Shown here piece by piece: positions 8,165-16,149 of a DNA stretch of 64,000 nt. Numbering within the stretch: position 1 is the first letter of the stretch; each line of letters begins with the position of its first letter. Under the pieces are notes generated by a model. That model ran no database searches. It was not told the DNA's origin and saw only the letters and a program-made list of their open reading frames with translations. The DNA lies in the NCBI GenBank assembly GCA_031979385.1, contig DALZEF010000006.1, positions 62,001 to 126,000 of the forward strand, in the 5' to 3' direction. Origin of the DNA: Timonella sp031979385 (lineage in GTDB: Bacteria; Actinomycetota; Actinomycetes; Actinomycetales; Cellulomonadaceae). Both the position numbers and the translations under genes were made by a program.

Positions 8165-8818
8165 ATGCGCAAGATCTTCGAGGCTGAACTTCAGGCCCTC
8201 GGTGACGACCTCGAGCAGATGGCCGAGCTCGTCCTCAAAGCAATCACCGGTGCAAGCAAGGCACTGCAGACTCAAGACCTCACCCTTGCACAGCAGGTCA
8301 TCGCCGACGACCAGGCAATCGATGCACTCGAACGAGACCTCGACGAACGTTGCGTTCTCCTGCTCGCGCAGCAACAGCCGGTTGCCACCGACCTCCGTGT
8401 CATCGTCTCGGTTCTGCGGATGAGCGCCAGCCTTGAGCGCATGGGCGACCTCGCTCGCCACATCGCAGAGGTATCGCGCCGCGCATTCCCAAACCCCGGT
8501 AGCCCCTCGCAGCTCCGCGACACCTACGAGCAGATGGGCGAGGCCGCGCAGCGAGTCGCGCAGCGTGTCTACGAGATCGTCACATCCCACGACCTCGAAG
8601 AGGCCGGTTCCATCGAACGCGATGACGATCTACTCGATGAGTTACACAACTCCGTGTTCACCACTGTGCTTGGACCGGACTGGAAGGGAAGCGCGCAGGA
8701 GACGGTCGACGCCACCCTACTCTCGCGCTACTTCGAGCGATTCGGTGACCACGGCGTATCCGTGGCCCGCCACGTCCAGTACCTCGTGACCGGAGAGTTC
8801 GGCCCTGTCGAGGCCTAG
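8165..8818 (+). CDS. phoU: Phosphate signalling protein PhoU
   Basis: Cytoplasmic regulator that couples the Pst transporter to the SenX3/RegX3 kinase system and restrains it under high phosphate. The protein of 217 residues is all-helical with the duplicated PhoU bundle; the metal-binding type motifs ERMGDLARHIAE and ERFGDHGVSVARH are both present. The open frame extends 20 codons upstream, but the ATG at 8165 follows AAAAGGAG at a short spacing and matches the family N-terminus. It is transcribed away from senX3 behind the PHO box. Confidence 0.95.
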   Translation: MRKIFEAELQALGDDLEQMAELVLKAITGASKALQTQDLTLAQQVIADDQAIDALERDLDERCVLLLAQQQPVATDLRVIVSVLRMSASLERMGDLARHIAEVSRRAFPNPGSPSQLRDTYEQMGEAAQRVAQRVYEIVTSHDLEEAGSIERDDDLLDELHNSVFTTVLGPDWKGSAQETVDATLLSRYFERFGDHGVSVARHVQYLVTGEFGPVEA

Positions 8819-8964
8819 TTCCGTCTCACGGCTGTTCCCTTTCCCCAACCTCTGTCCCTCAAGCCCATGGGCCAGAAATGGTCCAGGCGCATAAAAAAGA
8901 TACGCACCTGGACGAAAAACAACCCATTGATATTTTCTCGGGTACAGACGATCGAGTACAAACA

Positions 8965-9004
8965 AAAGGTCGGGCCCACCGGTTTTCCGGTGGGCCCGAC
9001 CTTT
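8965..9004. terminator. Bidirectional terminator between phoU and gpmA
   Basis: A perfect 18-bp stem (8965-8982 with 8987-9004, TTTT loop) with T-rich flanks on both strands separates the convergent phoU and gpmA genes. The 146 bases before it contain only a weak imperfect inverted repeat near 8882-8912. Confidence 0.93.
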
Positions 9005-9021
9005 AACTCACAAGGGCTAGG

Positions 9022-9765
9022 TTACTTTTTGCCCTGGTTTGCAACAGCCTCAGCAGCAGCCTTCGCAGCTTCTGGGTCGAGGTAGCGGCCACCCTTTTCG
9101 ATTGGCTTGAAGTTCTCGTCCAACTCGTACACCAATGGCATACCGGTTGGAATGTTGAGCTCGGCGATGTCCTCGTCCGAGATCTCGTCGAGGAGCTTCA
9201 CAAGCGCGCGCAGCGAGTTACCGTGTGCCGCGACCAGAACGGTCTTACCAGCCTTGAGGTCATCCTTGATGTCGGACTCCCAGTAAGGGATCTCGCGCTC
9301 AAGAACATCCTTGAGGCACTCGGTGCGGACAGCGGCAGCGTCCCCGACGTAGCGTGGGTCAGCGTCCTGGCTGAACTCGGTGCCAGCCTCGATTGCCGGT
9401 GGTGGCACGTCGTACGAGCGGCGCCACAACTTGAACTGGTCTGCACCATACTCCTCGAGGGTCTGCGCCTTGTCCTTGCCCTGGAGCGCACCGTAGTGAC
9501 GCTCGTTCAGACGCCAGTCGCGCTTCACTGGAATCCAGTGGCGGCCAGCAGCCTCAAGTGCAAGGTTTGCGGTGGTGATTGCGCGGAGCAACATCGAGGT
9601 GTGCACGACATCTGGGAGGATGCCTGCTTCCTTGAGGAGTTCACCACCGCGCTGCGCCTCTGCGCGGCCCTTGTCGGAGAGTTGTACGTCAACCCAACCG
9701 GTGAAGAGGTTCTTAGCGTTCCATTGGCTCTCGCCGTGGCGGAGCAAAACAAGCGTGTAAGTCAT
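9022..9765 (-). CDS. gpmA: 2,3-bisphosphoglycerate-dependent phosphoglycerate mutase
   Basis: Glycolytic enzyme interconverting 3- and 2-phosphoglycerate. The 247 residues start with the phosphohistidine motif (LRHGESQWN) and contain TGWVDV, the second catalytic segment LNERHYGAL and the late histidine in AAHGNSLRAL. The ATG at 9765 gives the usual N-terminus (MTYTLVLLRHG). An in-frame ATG three codons earlier (9774) is equally possible because a purine-rich GAAAGAATGAGG tract spans both. A strong terminator follows. Confidence 0.96.
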   Translation of the reverse strand: MTYTLVLLRHGESQWNAKNLFTGWVDVQLSDKGRAEAQRGGELLKEAGILPDVVHTSMLLRAITTANLALEAAGRHWIPVKRDWRLNERHYGALQGKDKAQTLEEYGADQFKLWRRSYDVPPPAIEAGTEFSQDADPRYVGDAAAVRTECLKDVLEREIPYWESDIKDDLKAGKTVLVAAHGNSLRALVKLLDEISDEDIAELNIPTGMPLVYELDENFKPIEKGGRYLDPEAAKAAAEAVANQGKK

Positions 9766-9828
9766 GATCCTCATTCTTTCATTTTTCCGGCCCACGTGTG
9801 CGGGTCTTTCGTCCATATGGACAGGTGT

Positions 9829-11142
9829 TCACGAGATTTTCGTGCGTTCTTTGATCACACCGTCATAAACCTCGAGGGTCGCTTTCGCGGCGTGCTGCCA
9901 GGTAAACGTCGCGGCGACGGACCGGGCGTTGGCTGCGAGCCGTGCGCGTAGTTCCGGGTGGCTGAAGAATCTGCGGGTCTCCTGCGCCCACGTGACCGGG
10001 TCGTGGTTCGCAATGAGCAGGCCGGACTCTCCATGCCGTACCGCCGTGCGTAAACCGCCCACTTCCGCCGCGATCACCGGTGTGCCGCAGGCCTGCGCCT
10101 CCACGGCAACAAGACCGAAGCTCTCGTTTCGTGAGGGCATGGCCACCACGTCGGCAACGCGGAACCACGCTGCCAGCTCTTCACGCGTGCACGGAGGTTC
10201 GAACCTGACCTGGCGTCCCACCCCAAGCGCATGCACCAGTCTCTTCAAGTCGTCCAGAGCGCTCTCTTTGCCGGAGGCTCCGCCGACAATCACGAGTTGC
10301 GGCGCCTGTACATCATCGGTCGCACCCTGTTCACGACGAACTTGTTGACCATACGCGAGTTCACCAAGCATCTGCACCAGAACGTCTGCACCCTTGAGTG
10401 GCTGAATCCGTCCAGCGAACACCACAACGTTGTCGTTGGGTGTGAACCCGTGACAAGCGCGTTCCTGATCACGAGTCAGACCTCGCGGCGAAAGGTCTGA
10501 GAATGTCGTCAGATCTACGCCCGGGGGGACAACGTGGACACGATGTGGGTCAGCGTCGTAGTACTCGATAAGCTCGCGCGCCTCGTGCTCTGTGTTGGCC
10601 ACGAGCGCATGCGCTTCCGAGACGACCTGCTCCTCGCCGAGAATACGCAGTCTCGGTTCAGGGGTGTCCCCCGGTGCCAGTTGAGCGTTCTTGACCCGCG
10701 CCATGGTGTGCATCGAATGGGCAAGCGGCACGTTCCAGCGATCGGCCGCGAGCCAGCCCACCTCGCCGGCGAGCCAGTAGTGGGAATGCACGATGTCGTA
10801 CCAACCGGGAGTCCGACCGGCTTCCGTACGCAACACACCCTGAGTGAAATAGCACAGTTGGCTGGGCAGGTCTTCCTTGTGCAGCCCCTCGAACGGTCCG
10901 GCCGTGATGTGATGCACGAGCACTCCGTCGGAGAGTTCTACGCGATCAGGCTCCTTGGAACTGGTCCGCCGGGTGAATATCTCAACCGCGACGCCCTCGT
11001 GGGCAAGCGCCTTGGACAACTCCGTGATGTACACGTTCATACCGCCTGCGTCTCCGATTCCAGGCTGCGCCAGCGGAGAGGTGTGGACAGAAAGCATCGC
11101 AACACGAGTCGCGGTGCTGTCACAGGTCAGAGTCTTGGGCAT
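9829..11142 (-). CDS. mshA: D-inositol-3-phosphate glycosyltransferase MshA
   Basis: Catalyses the first committed step of mycothiol synthesis, joining GlcNAc from UDP-GlcNAc to inositol 3-phosphate. The 437-residue protein is GT-B fold, family GT4. It has an N-terminal glycine-rich loop (GIGDAGGMNVYI), the HSHYWLAGEVG segment, the second-domain motif GRIQPLKGADVL and the donor-site motif ESFGLVAVEAQACGTPV. The ATG at 11142 follows AAGG by six bases. GpmA beside MshA is a common arrangement in actinobacteria. Sucrose-type GT4 enzymes are the alternative, but the N-terminal motifs favour MshA. Confidence 0.9.
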   Translation of the reverse strand: MPKTLTCDSTATRVAMLSVHTSPLAQPGIGDAGGMNVYITELSKALAHEGVAVEIFTRRTSSKEPDRVELSDGVLVHHITAGPFEGLHKEDLPSQLCYFTQGVLRTEAGRTPGWYDIVHSHYWLAGEVGWLAADRWNVPLAHSMHTMARVKNAQLAPGDTPEPRLRILGEEQVVSEAHALVANTEHEARELIEYYDADPHRVHVVPPGVDLTTFSDLSPRGLTRDQERACHGFTPNDNVVVFAGRIQPLKGADVLVQMLGELAYGQQVRREQGATDDVQAPQLVIVGGASGKESALDDLKRLVHALGVGRQVRFEPPCTREELAAWFRVADVVAMPSRNESFGLVAVEAQACGTPVIAAEVGGLRTAVRHGESGLLIANHDPVTWAQETRRFFSHPELRARLAANARSVAATFTWQHAAKATLEVYDGVIKERTKIS

Positions 11143-11306
11143 GTACTACCTTGCATTGGTCCTAGACCTCATTGTTCCAAAGCATTGAAGGTAAGCACAA
11201 AAGACGTGTCCACCGAATGGGAATGTGACGTATGACAGGCGCATAGCCCGACACCTAGGGCCATAGGTCCCACGGTTTTACAGGGCGTAACAGGCAGCAT
11301 TGAACA

Positions 11307-11603
11307 ATGGACACCATTGCAGACCCGCTCGCAGCAATCCGTAACCTCGTTGGCACTGACGAACCAGAAGCCGCAGTCGTCCCAGCATCCGCCGAGGATT
11401 GCGCCACCTTCGACGACGATGCAATCGTCTGCACCTGCGCCAACGTGAACGCCGGAGAGATCCGCAACCTCGTCCGTTCTGGAACCTGCAACTCCCTCGA
11501 CGACATCCAGGTCAAGACCCGCGCCGGAGGCGGCTGCGGTGCCTGCCTACCGTTCGTCGCAGGAATCGTACAGGTCGAGATCGGTCTACGCCCGCAAGAC
11601 TAG
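11307..11603 (+). CDS. Stand-alone BFD-type [2Fe-2S] protein
   Basis: Small protein of 98 residues with a BFD-like iron-sulfur domain: cysteines C42, C44, C77 and C80 form CxC...CxxC in VCTCANVNAGEI and RAGGGCGACLP. The domain is known as bacterioferritin-associated ferredoxin and as the small Fe-S segment inside nitrite and nitrate reductases. Here it stands alone with an extra N-terminal 35 residues rich in Ala, Glu and Asp. There is no bacterioferritin or nitrite reductase gene nearby. It is divergent from mshA across 164 bases and no strong ribosome site is seen before the ATG. The partner redox enzyme is unknown. Confidence 0.85.
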   Translation: MDTIADPLAAIRNLVGTDEPEAAVVPASAEDCATFDDDAIVCTCANVNAGEIRNLVRSGTCNSLDDIQVKTRAGGGCGACLPFVAGIVQVEIGLRPQD

Positions 11604-11607
11604 GTTC

Positions 11608-12672
11608 CTATGCTTCAACCGGCAACACGCATGCCGGGCTTGGAAGCCGCACGCTCGTGCGCTCTGAGAACTCACAGCGGGTTGCATCGAAACTCAGAAC
11701 ATCAACCGTGTGAGAATTCTGGTTGGCCACGACAATGATGTCGTGCCCTGCCAGTGCATCTGTGCCCTCGATGACTCGGAAGTGCCGTGGCCATGCCCCT
11801 ATAACCGGTGCCGAAGCGACCCGGCGTAGCGATCCGTCATCCACAACATCGAAAACCACGACCTGGTCAACGCCACGCAGCGCAACATACAGACGTTTCT
11901 GGTCCGCCGACAACTCCACGTGGGATGCCCAGTACTCCTGCTCTGTGTCCTCAAGTAGCAGCCCATCCCAGACAATCTGTCCGCTGCCGTCAGCGGTGCT
12001 ATAGGCAACCGTGTAGACCTTGCCATCCAGCTCCCCCACCACATAGGCGTGGCCATTCAGACCGCACGCAATATGCCGTGGCCCCACGCCACCGGGGAAC
12101 TCAACAGCGGACCCGAGTGCATCAAGGGTTGGAGCACCGTTCGAGTCTTGTGAGATTGCATAACGGAAGATGCGATCTGCGCCAAGGTCTGCAACCCATA
12201 CGTACTGTGAACCAGGCAGTTGGCCCGCGAAATGAGCATGCGGACCCTCTTGCCGGTCTGCAACGGGCCCGGACCCGGTCTGCTGGAAGTTGCGCCCGCT
12301 GGCGCTCTGTGAGTCTTGAGCGAGTGGAAGCTGCTGCGAGAACACAGACCCACTGCCATAGTTTGTGACAATTGCCTGCCCGCCGGTGACAATCACGTGA
12401 CAGGGGTGTGCACCACGCGTCGAAACCCGCGCAACGATTTCCAGTTCTTCGTCAGTTACGGCAAGTTCCGTGAGTCCCCCCTCCGGGTTCTCAGAAACCG
12501 CTATAACAGTGGAGTGGTCATGATCCCATGTAATAAATGATGGGGAACTCAGTTCAACTTTTTGCTGCAGATCGGTGATTTGCGCGGACGAGGCATCAAG
12601 GCTGGCACACCAAATACCCTCCTGCGGGAATTCCGCGATGCCATGGGGATAGGTACCGAAATAGAGGCGCAT
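11608..12672 (-). CDS. Beta-propeller lactonase family protein
   Basis: Seven-bladed propeller protein of the lactonase family (6-phosphogluconolactonase or muconate-cyclase-like). Evidence includes the N-terminal LYFGTYP, the segment GGQAIVTNYGSGSV, GPHAHF with the family histidine, WVADLGADRIFRY, GPRHIA and the C-terminal IIVVANQNSHTV. If it acts in the pentose phosphate pathway it hydrolyses 6-phosphogluconolactone in the cytoplasm; no sugar-pathway gene is adjacent, so the substrate stays open. The start is uncertain: ATG 12672 gives the family-like N-terminus, ATG 12690 and GTG 12762 are in frame upstream, and none has a strong ribosome site. It is convergent with the BFD gene with only four bases between. 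Confidence 0.85.
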   Translation of the reverse strand: MRLYFGTYPHGIAEFPQEGIWCASLDASSAQITDLQQKVELSSPSFITWDHDHSTVIAVSENPEGGLTELAVTDEELEIVARVSTRGAHPCHVIVTGGQAIVTNYGSGSVFSQQLPLAQDSQSASGRNFQQTGSGPVADRQEGPHAHFAGQLPGSQYVWVADLGADRIFRYAISQDSNGAPTLDALGSAVEFPGGVGPRHIACGLNGHAYVVGELDGKVYTVAYSTADGSGQIVWDGLLLEDTEQEYWASHVELSADQKRLYVALRGVDQVVVFDVVDDGSLRRVASAPVIGAWPRHFRVIEGTDALAGHDIIVVANQNSHTVDVLSFDATRCEFSERTSVRLPSPACVLPVEA

Positions 12673-12803
12673 CGAATTAGTTCCATTCATGGGCACAACT
12701 GCATGTTCGCCGGATAACCATAACAGGCTGTGAGTTACCTGTATGCATTCACAGCGATTCACAGATTTGCGGCTACTTGACTTGGAGACGCAAGAAACAG
12801 TAA

Positions 12804-12833
12804 ACGGGGTGCTCCCTCATGGGAACACCCCGT
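12804..12833 (-). terminator. Terminator after lsr2
   Basis: A 13-bp stem with one mismatch (12804-12816 with 12821-12833, loop TCAT) precedes a T-rich stretch on the minus strand, 13 bases after the lsr2 stop. Confidence 0.8.
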
Positions 12834-12845
12834 CTAATACCAGAG

Positions 12846-13175
12846 TCAGTGTGCCGCGTCGTATGCGTCGCGGATTTCCTGTGGAACGCGTCCGCGCACA
12901 TTAACCTCGTAGCCATTTGCACGAGCCCAGTCGCGAACCTCGGTAGCTGAAGGGCCACCAACGGTTGCGGCACGGCCCTTGCGCGCACCACGGGTGCCAC
13001 GACCGACCTTACGGGATACCGCTACGTAATCAGCAAGAGCTCCACGAAGCTTCTCAGCGTTGCTAGTGTTCAGGTCGATCTCGTAGGAAACACCGTCAAG
13101 GCCGAACTGAACAGTCTCGTCTGCGGAACCACCATTGAGATCATCCACAAGGATGACTTGAACCTTCTGTGCCAT
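12846..13175 (-). CDS. lsr2: Lsr2 nucleoid-associated silencer
   Basis: Actinobacterial H-NS-like protein that bridges AT-rich DNA and silences acquired genes. The 109 residues comprise an N-terminal dimerisation domain (MAQKVQVILVDDLNGG, ETVQFGLDGVSYEIDL), a basic linker, and a C-terminal DNA-binding domain with the minor-groove hook RGR in NVRGRVPQEI. The ATG at 13175 follows GAAAGAG and gives standard length; the frame's 21 upstream codons are non-coding. The promoter region before it is AT-rich relative to the neighbourhood, which could permit autorepression; that is inference. Confidence 0.96.
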   Translation of the reverse strand: MAQKVQVILVDDLNGGSADETVQFGLDGVSYEIDLNTSNAEKLRGALADYVAVSRKVGRGTRGARKGRAATVGGPSATEVRDWARANGYEVNVRGRVPQEIRDAYDAAH

Positions 13176-13259
13176 TTCAAACTCTTTCGTGAGCAAATTG
13201 CGTTGGACTGTAAAACGATGATTACAGAATCCAATCAAGTCGTCAAATGAAAACGCTAT

Positions 13260-13430
13260 TCACTCATCCGTAGAATTCGGCGACTCCTGCTGCGCTTCTC
13301 GCTCTAATTCGGCCAGTTGCGCACGCTCGTTTTTGTCAGCTCGAAGCACGAATCTCATGACAAAGTAAAACAGCACTCCGACCCCAATGGACGGAACCAA
13401 GGCCGCGAATCCCAGCCAAAAGCCTTCCAT
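13260..13430 (-). CDS. Small single-span membrane protein
   Basis: A 56-residue protein with one membrane helix (about residues 4-27) followed by a charged, helix-prone tail rich in Glu, Arg and Gln. The ATG at 13430 follows GGAAGG at about seven bases; the TTG five codons upstream is less likely. It lies between lysS (41 bases upstream) and lsr2 on the same strand, a spot where I recall similar small membrane proteins in related actinobacteria. Function is unknown; the tail would face the cytoplasm by the positive-inside rule. Confidence 0.75.
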   Translation of the reverse strand: MEGFWLGFAALVPSIGVGVLFYFVMRFVLRADKNERAQLAELEREAQQESPNSTDE

Positions 13431-13471
13431 ACCAACGCCTTCCAATTAATGGGGTGCAACACCCATATTCG

Positions 13472-15019
13472 TTAGTTCTGCGGCTTGACCAGCGGGAACA
13501 GAATTGTCTCCCGAATACCCAGGCCAGTGAGCGCCATAAGCAGACGGTCAAGCCCCATTCCCATACCTCCGCTTGGCGGCATCGCATATTCCATTGCAGT
13601 GAGGAAGTCTTCGTCCAGGACCATTGCCTCGTCATCGCCAGCGGCAGCCAGAATTGCCTGTGCCTCGAAGCGTTGTCGCTGGATAACAGGGTCAACAAGC
13701 TCTGAATATGCTGTGGCAAGTTCAAATCCACGGACGTAGAGGTCCCACTTTTCCACCACGCCCCTCTTTGAACGGTGGTCGCGAGTGAGCGGTGAAGTTT
13801 CCACTGGGAAATCACGTACAAAAGTGGGTTCATACAGGTCATCGCCCACAAAGTGTTCCCAAAGTTCTTCAACCAGTTTTCCATGGTTGGTCTTTTTAGG
13901 ATCGACCTTTACGTCAACCTTGTCGGCGAGTTTCTGGAGTTCCGCCACTGAGGTCTCTGGGGTGATCTCCAGTCCCGCGGCAGAGGACAGCGAGTCATAC
14001 ATGGATAGTTCTGCCCACTCTCCGCCGAGTTCGTACTGCTCTCCGTTCGCGAGCGTCACGAGAGTCTCACCGTCATACGCATCGCGGGCCGCGGTCTGTA
14101 CGAGATCCTTGGTGAGTGCCGCCATGGTGTTGTAGTCGCCATAGGCTTCATAGGCTTCAAGCATCGCGAACTCTGGCGAGTGGCTTGAGTCCACTCCCTC
14201 GTTGCGGAAGTTGCGGTTGATCTCGAAGACCTTTTCGATACCACCCACCACGGCACGCTTGAGGAACAGTTCTGGTGCGATGCGCAGGTACAGTTCCATG
14301 TCGAACGCGTTCATGTGCGTCACGAACGGTCGAGCTGCGGCCCCACCGTGGATGGTCTGCAGCATCGGGGTCTCGATCTCAAGGAAGTCCCGATTGTGGA
14401 AGTTGTTGCGCAGGGATCGTACGACTGCAGCCCGGAGGCGAGCGTTGTCACGGGCTGCGGGGCGTGCAATGAGGTCGACGTAGCGTTGGCGTACGCGGGC
14501 TTCCTCTGACAGCTCAGCGCTCGTGCCATCCTCGCGCTCGTACATGTTTGGCAGCGGACGCAGCGACTTCGCGGCAATCGCCCACTCACTGGCAAAGATG
14601 GACAGTTCACCCCGGCGCGAGGAAATGACACGGCCCTTCGCGAACAGGTGGTCCCCAAGGTCGACGTCAGCCTTGAAGGCGGCGAGCGATTCAGCCCCGA
14701 TTTCGCCCTGCGAGAGCATCACCTGGATGCGGCTGCCCTCACCGTCTTGCAGGGACACGAAACAGAGCTTTCCGGTGTTGCGGAGGAAGACAACGCGTCC
14801 TGCGATCCCGACAACGTCATCGGTCTCTTCCCCGGTGTCAAGGTGAGCGTACTGCTGACGCACCTGCTTGATCTCGTGAGTGCGATCCACGGTCACCGGG
14901 TACGCTTCACCGCCTTCAGCGATGAGGCGCGCACGCTTCTCACGGCGCACTCGCAACTGCTCGGGCAGATCGGTTTCAGTGGTGGCGTTAGCCGCGGTGT
15001 TCTTTGGGTCTTCAGTCAC
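13472..15019 (-). CDS. lysS: Lysyl-tRNA synthetase, class II
   Basis: Charges tRNA-Lys with lysine. The 515 residues contain the N-terminal OB-fold anticodon-binding domain (about 60-165, VVGIAGRVVFLRNTGKLCF). The class II catalytic core follows, with motif 2 (FRNEGVDSSHSPEF) and motif 3 (GMGMGLDRLLMALTG). The start is a GTG at 15019 with no strong ribosome site, so it may be leaderless. It probably heads the transcript that continues into the small membrane protein gene. Confidence 0.97.
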   Translation of the reverse strand: MTEDPKNTAANATTETDLPEQLRVRREKRARLIAEGGEAYPVTVDRTHEIKQVRQQYAHLDTGEETDDVVGIAGRVVFLRNTGKLCFVSLQDGEGSRIQVMLSQGEIGAESLAAFKADVDLGDHLFAKGRVISSRRGELSIFASEWAIAAKSLRPLPNMYEREDGTSAELSEEARVRQRYVDLIARPAARDNARLRAAVVRSLRNNFHNRDFLEIETPMLQTIHGGAAARPFVTHMNAFDMELYLRIAPELFLKRAVVGGIEKVFEINRNFRNEGVDSSHSPEFAMLEAYEAYGDYNTMAALTKDLVQTAARDAYDGETLVTLANGEQYELGGEWAELSMYDSLSSAAGLEITPETSVAELQKLADKVDVKVDPKKTNHGKLVEELWEHFVGDDLYEPTFVRDFPVETSPLTRDHRSKRGVVEKWDLYVRGFELATAYSELVDPVIQRQRFEAQAILAAAGDDEAMVLDEDFLTAMEYAMPPSGGMGMGLDRLLMALTGLGIRETILFPLVKPQN

Positions 15020-15116
15020 CCGTTTATTCTATCCGCCGCAAGCGATCCTAAAACTGGCACTATCGGTGGTACGGCTCACTTTCAGCGATCGGGTTCGGCC
15101 ACCTGATCCGCTGGGC

Positions 15117-16049
15117 TCATCGGCTGACGAGATCCAGAGCGAGGTCGAGGATTGGAGCGGAGTGCGTCAGAGCGCCCACGGACATGTAGTCAACGCCCGT
15201 GGCCGCGATTCCCGCAGCACGCGGTACGGTCACGGTCCCGGTTGCCTCGAGTTCGATCTTGCCCAGGTCGGCTTCGCGGGGACGCAGCGTCTCCACAACC
15301 GCACGCATCTCGTCGTTGCTCATGTTGTCCAGTAGCAGGAACCGCGCCCCCGCATCAACGGCCTCAATGGCCTGGGCATAGGTGTCGGCCTCCACCTGGA
15401 CGAGCACCTCAGGGAACTGTGCGCGAACAGCCTCGATTGCCGCCGATACCGATCCCGCGGCAACCACGTGGTTGTCCTTAACCATTGCGACATCGTACAG
15501 TCCCATACGCTTGTTGGTGCCGCCACCGGCCCGTACCGCGTACTTTTCAAGTTCACGCAGCCCCGGAGTGGTTTTGCGGGTGTCAAGCACCATCGCAGAT
15601 GTACCCTCGAGCTGGTCCGCAAACACCCGGGTCGCGGTCGCAACGCCGGATGCGCGACTCGCCAGGTTCAACAGGGTACGTTCCGCGATGAGGATCGCTT
15701 GAACCGGGGCGGTCAACACCGCAAGACGGTCTCCCGCCCTCACCCGGGTTCCGTCGGGAACGTCGAACACGACAGATGACACAGGCCCATCCGCATTCGT
15801 CATTCCGAAGCGTTCAGCCACCTGTGCAAGAGCCTCAGGCACCACGGCAAGCCCTGCCACAACACCATTCTGGCGCGCCATCAGATGTGCCGTGACCTGT
15901 TTGCTCGGCGAAATCGTCGCCTGCGAGGTCACATCCCGTCCAGGGAAGCCTCCCAGGTCCTCATCCAGGGTCATACGTACCGTTCGGCGCACCCAGTCAA
16001 GATCAAGTGGCTCCACACCCGGTGCCATTGGCGATACCGAAGCGATCAT
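15117..16049 (-). CDS. nadC: Nicotinate-nucleotide pyrophosphorylase NadC
   Basis: Converts quinolinate and PRPP to nicotinate mononucleotide, the third de novo NAD step. The 310-residue protein carries the type II phosphoribosyltransferase motifs: RTLLNLASRASGVAT, DTRKTTPGLRELEKYAV, GGGTNKRMGLYDVAMVKDNH and the C-terminal EATGTVTVPRAAGIAATGVDYMSVGALTHS (phosphate-binding). ATG 16049 follows AGAGGA by eight bases; ATG 16070 is an alternative. It follows nadB by 100 bases on the same strand. No nadA is in the window. Confidence 0.95.
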   Translation of the reverse strand: MIASVSPMAPGVEPLDLDWVRRTVRMTLDEDLGGFPGRDVTSQATISPSKQVTAHLMARQNGVVAGLAVVPEALAQVAERFGMTNADGPVSSVVFDVPDGTRVRAGDRLAVLTAPVQAILIAERTLLNLASRASGVATATRVFADQLEGTSAMVLDTRKTTPGLRELEKYAVRAGGGTNKRMGLYDVAMVKDNHVVAAGSVSAAIEAVRAQFPEVLVQVEADTYAQAIEAVDAGARFLLLDNMSNDEMRAVVETLRPREADLGKIELEATGTVTVPRAAGIAATGVDYMSVGALTHSAPILDLALDLVSR

Positions 16050-16149
16050 TGTGCTGTTCCTCTGTTTCATTGACGACGAGCCGGTTGCTCTACGCACCCG
16101 GCTCACCGATTACCTGTGCCCACGTCAGATCTGGCAGCGCTGCTGCCAG

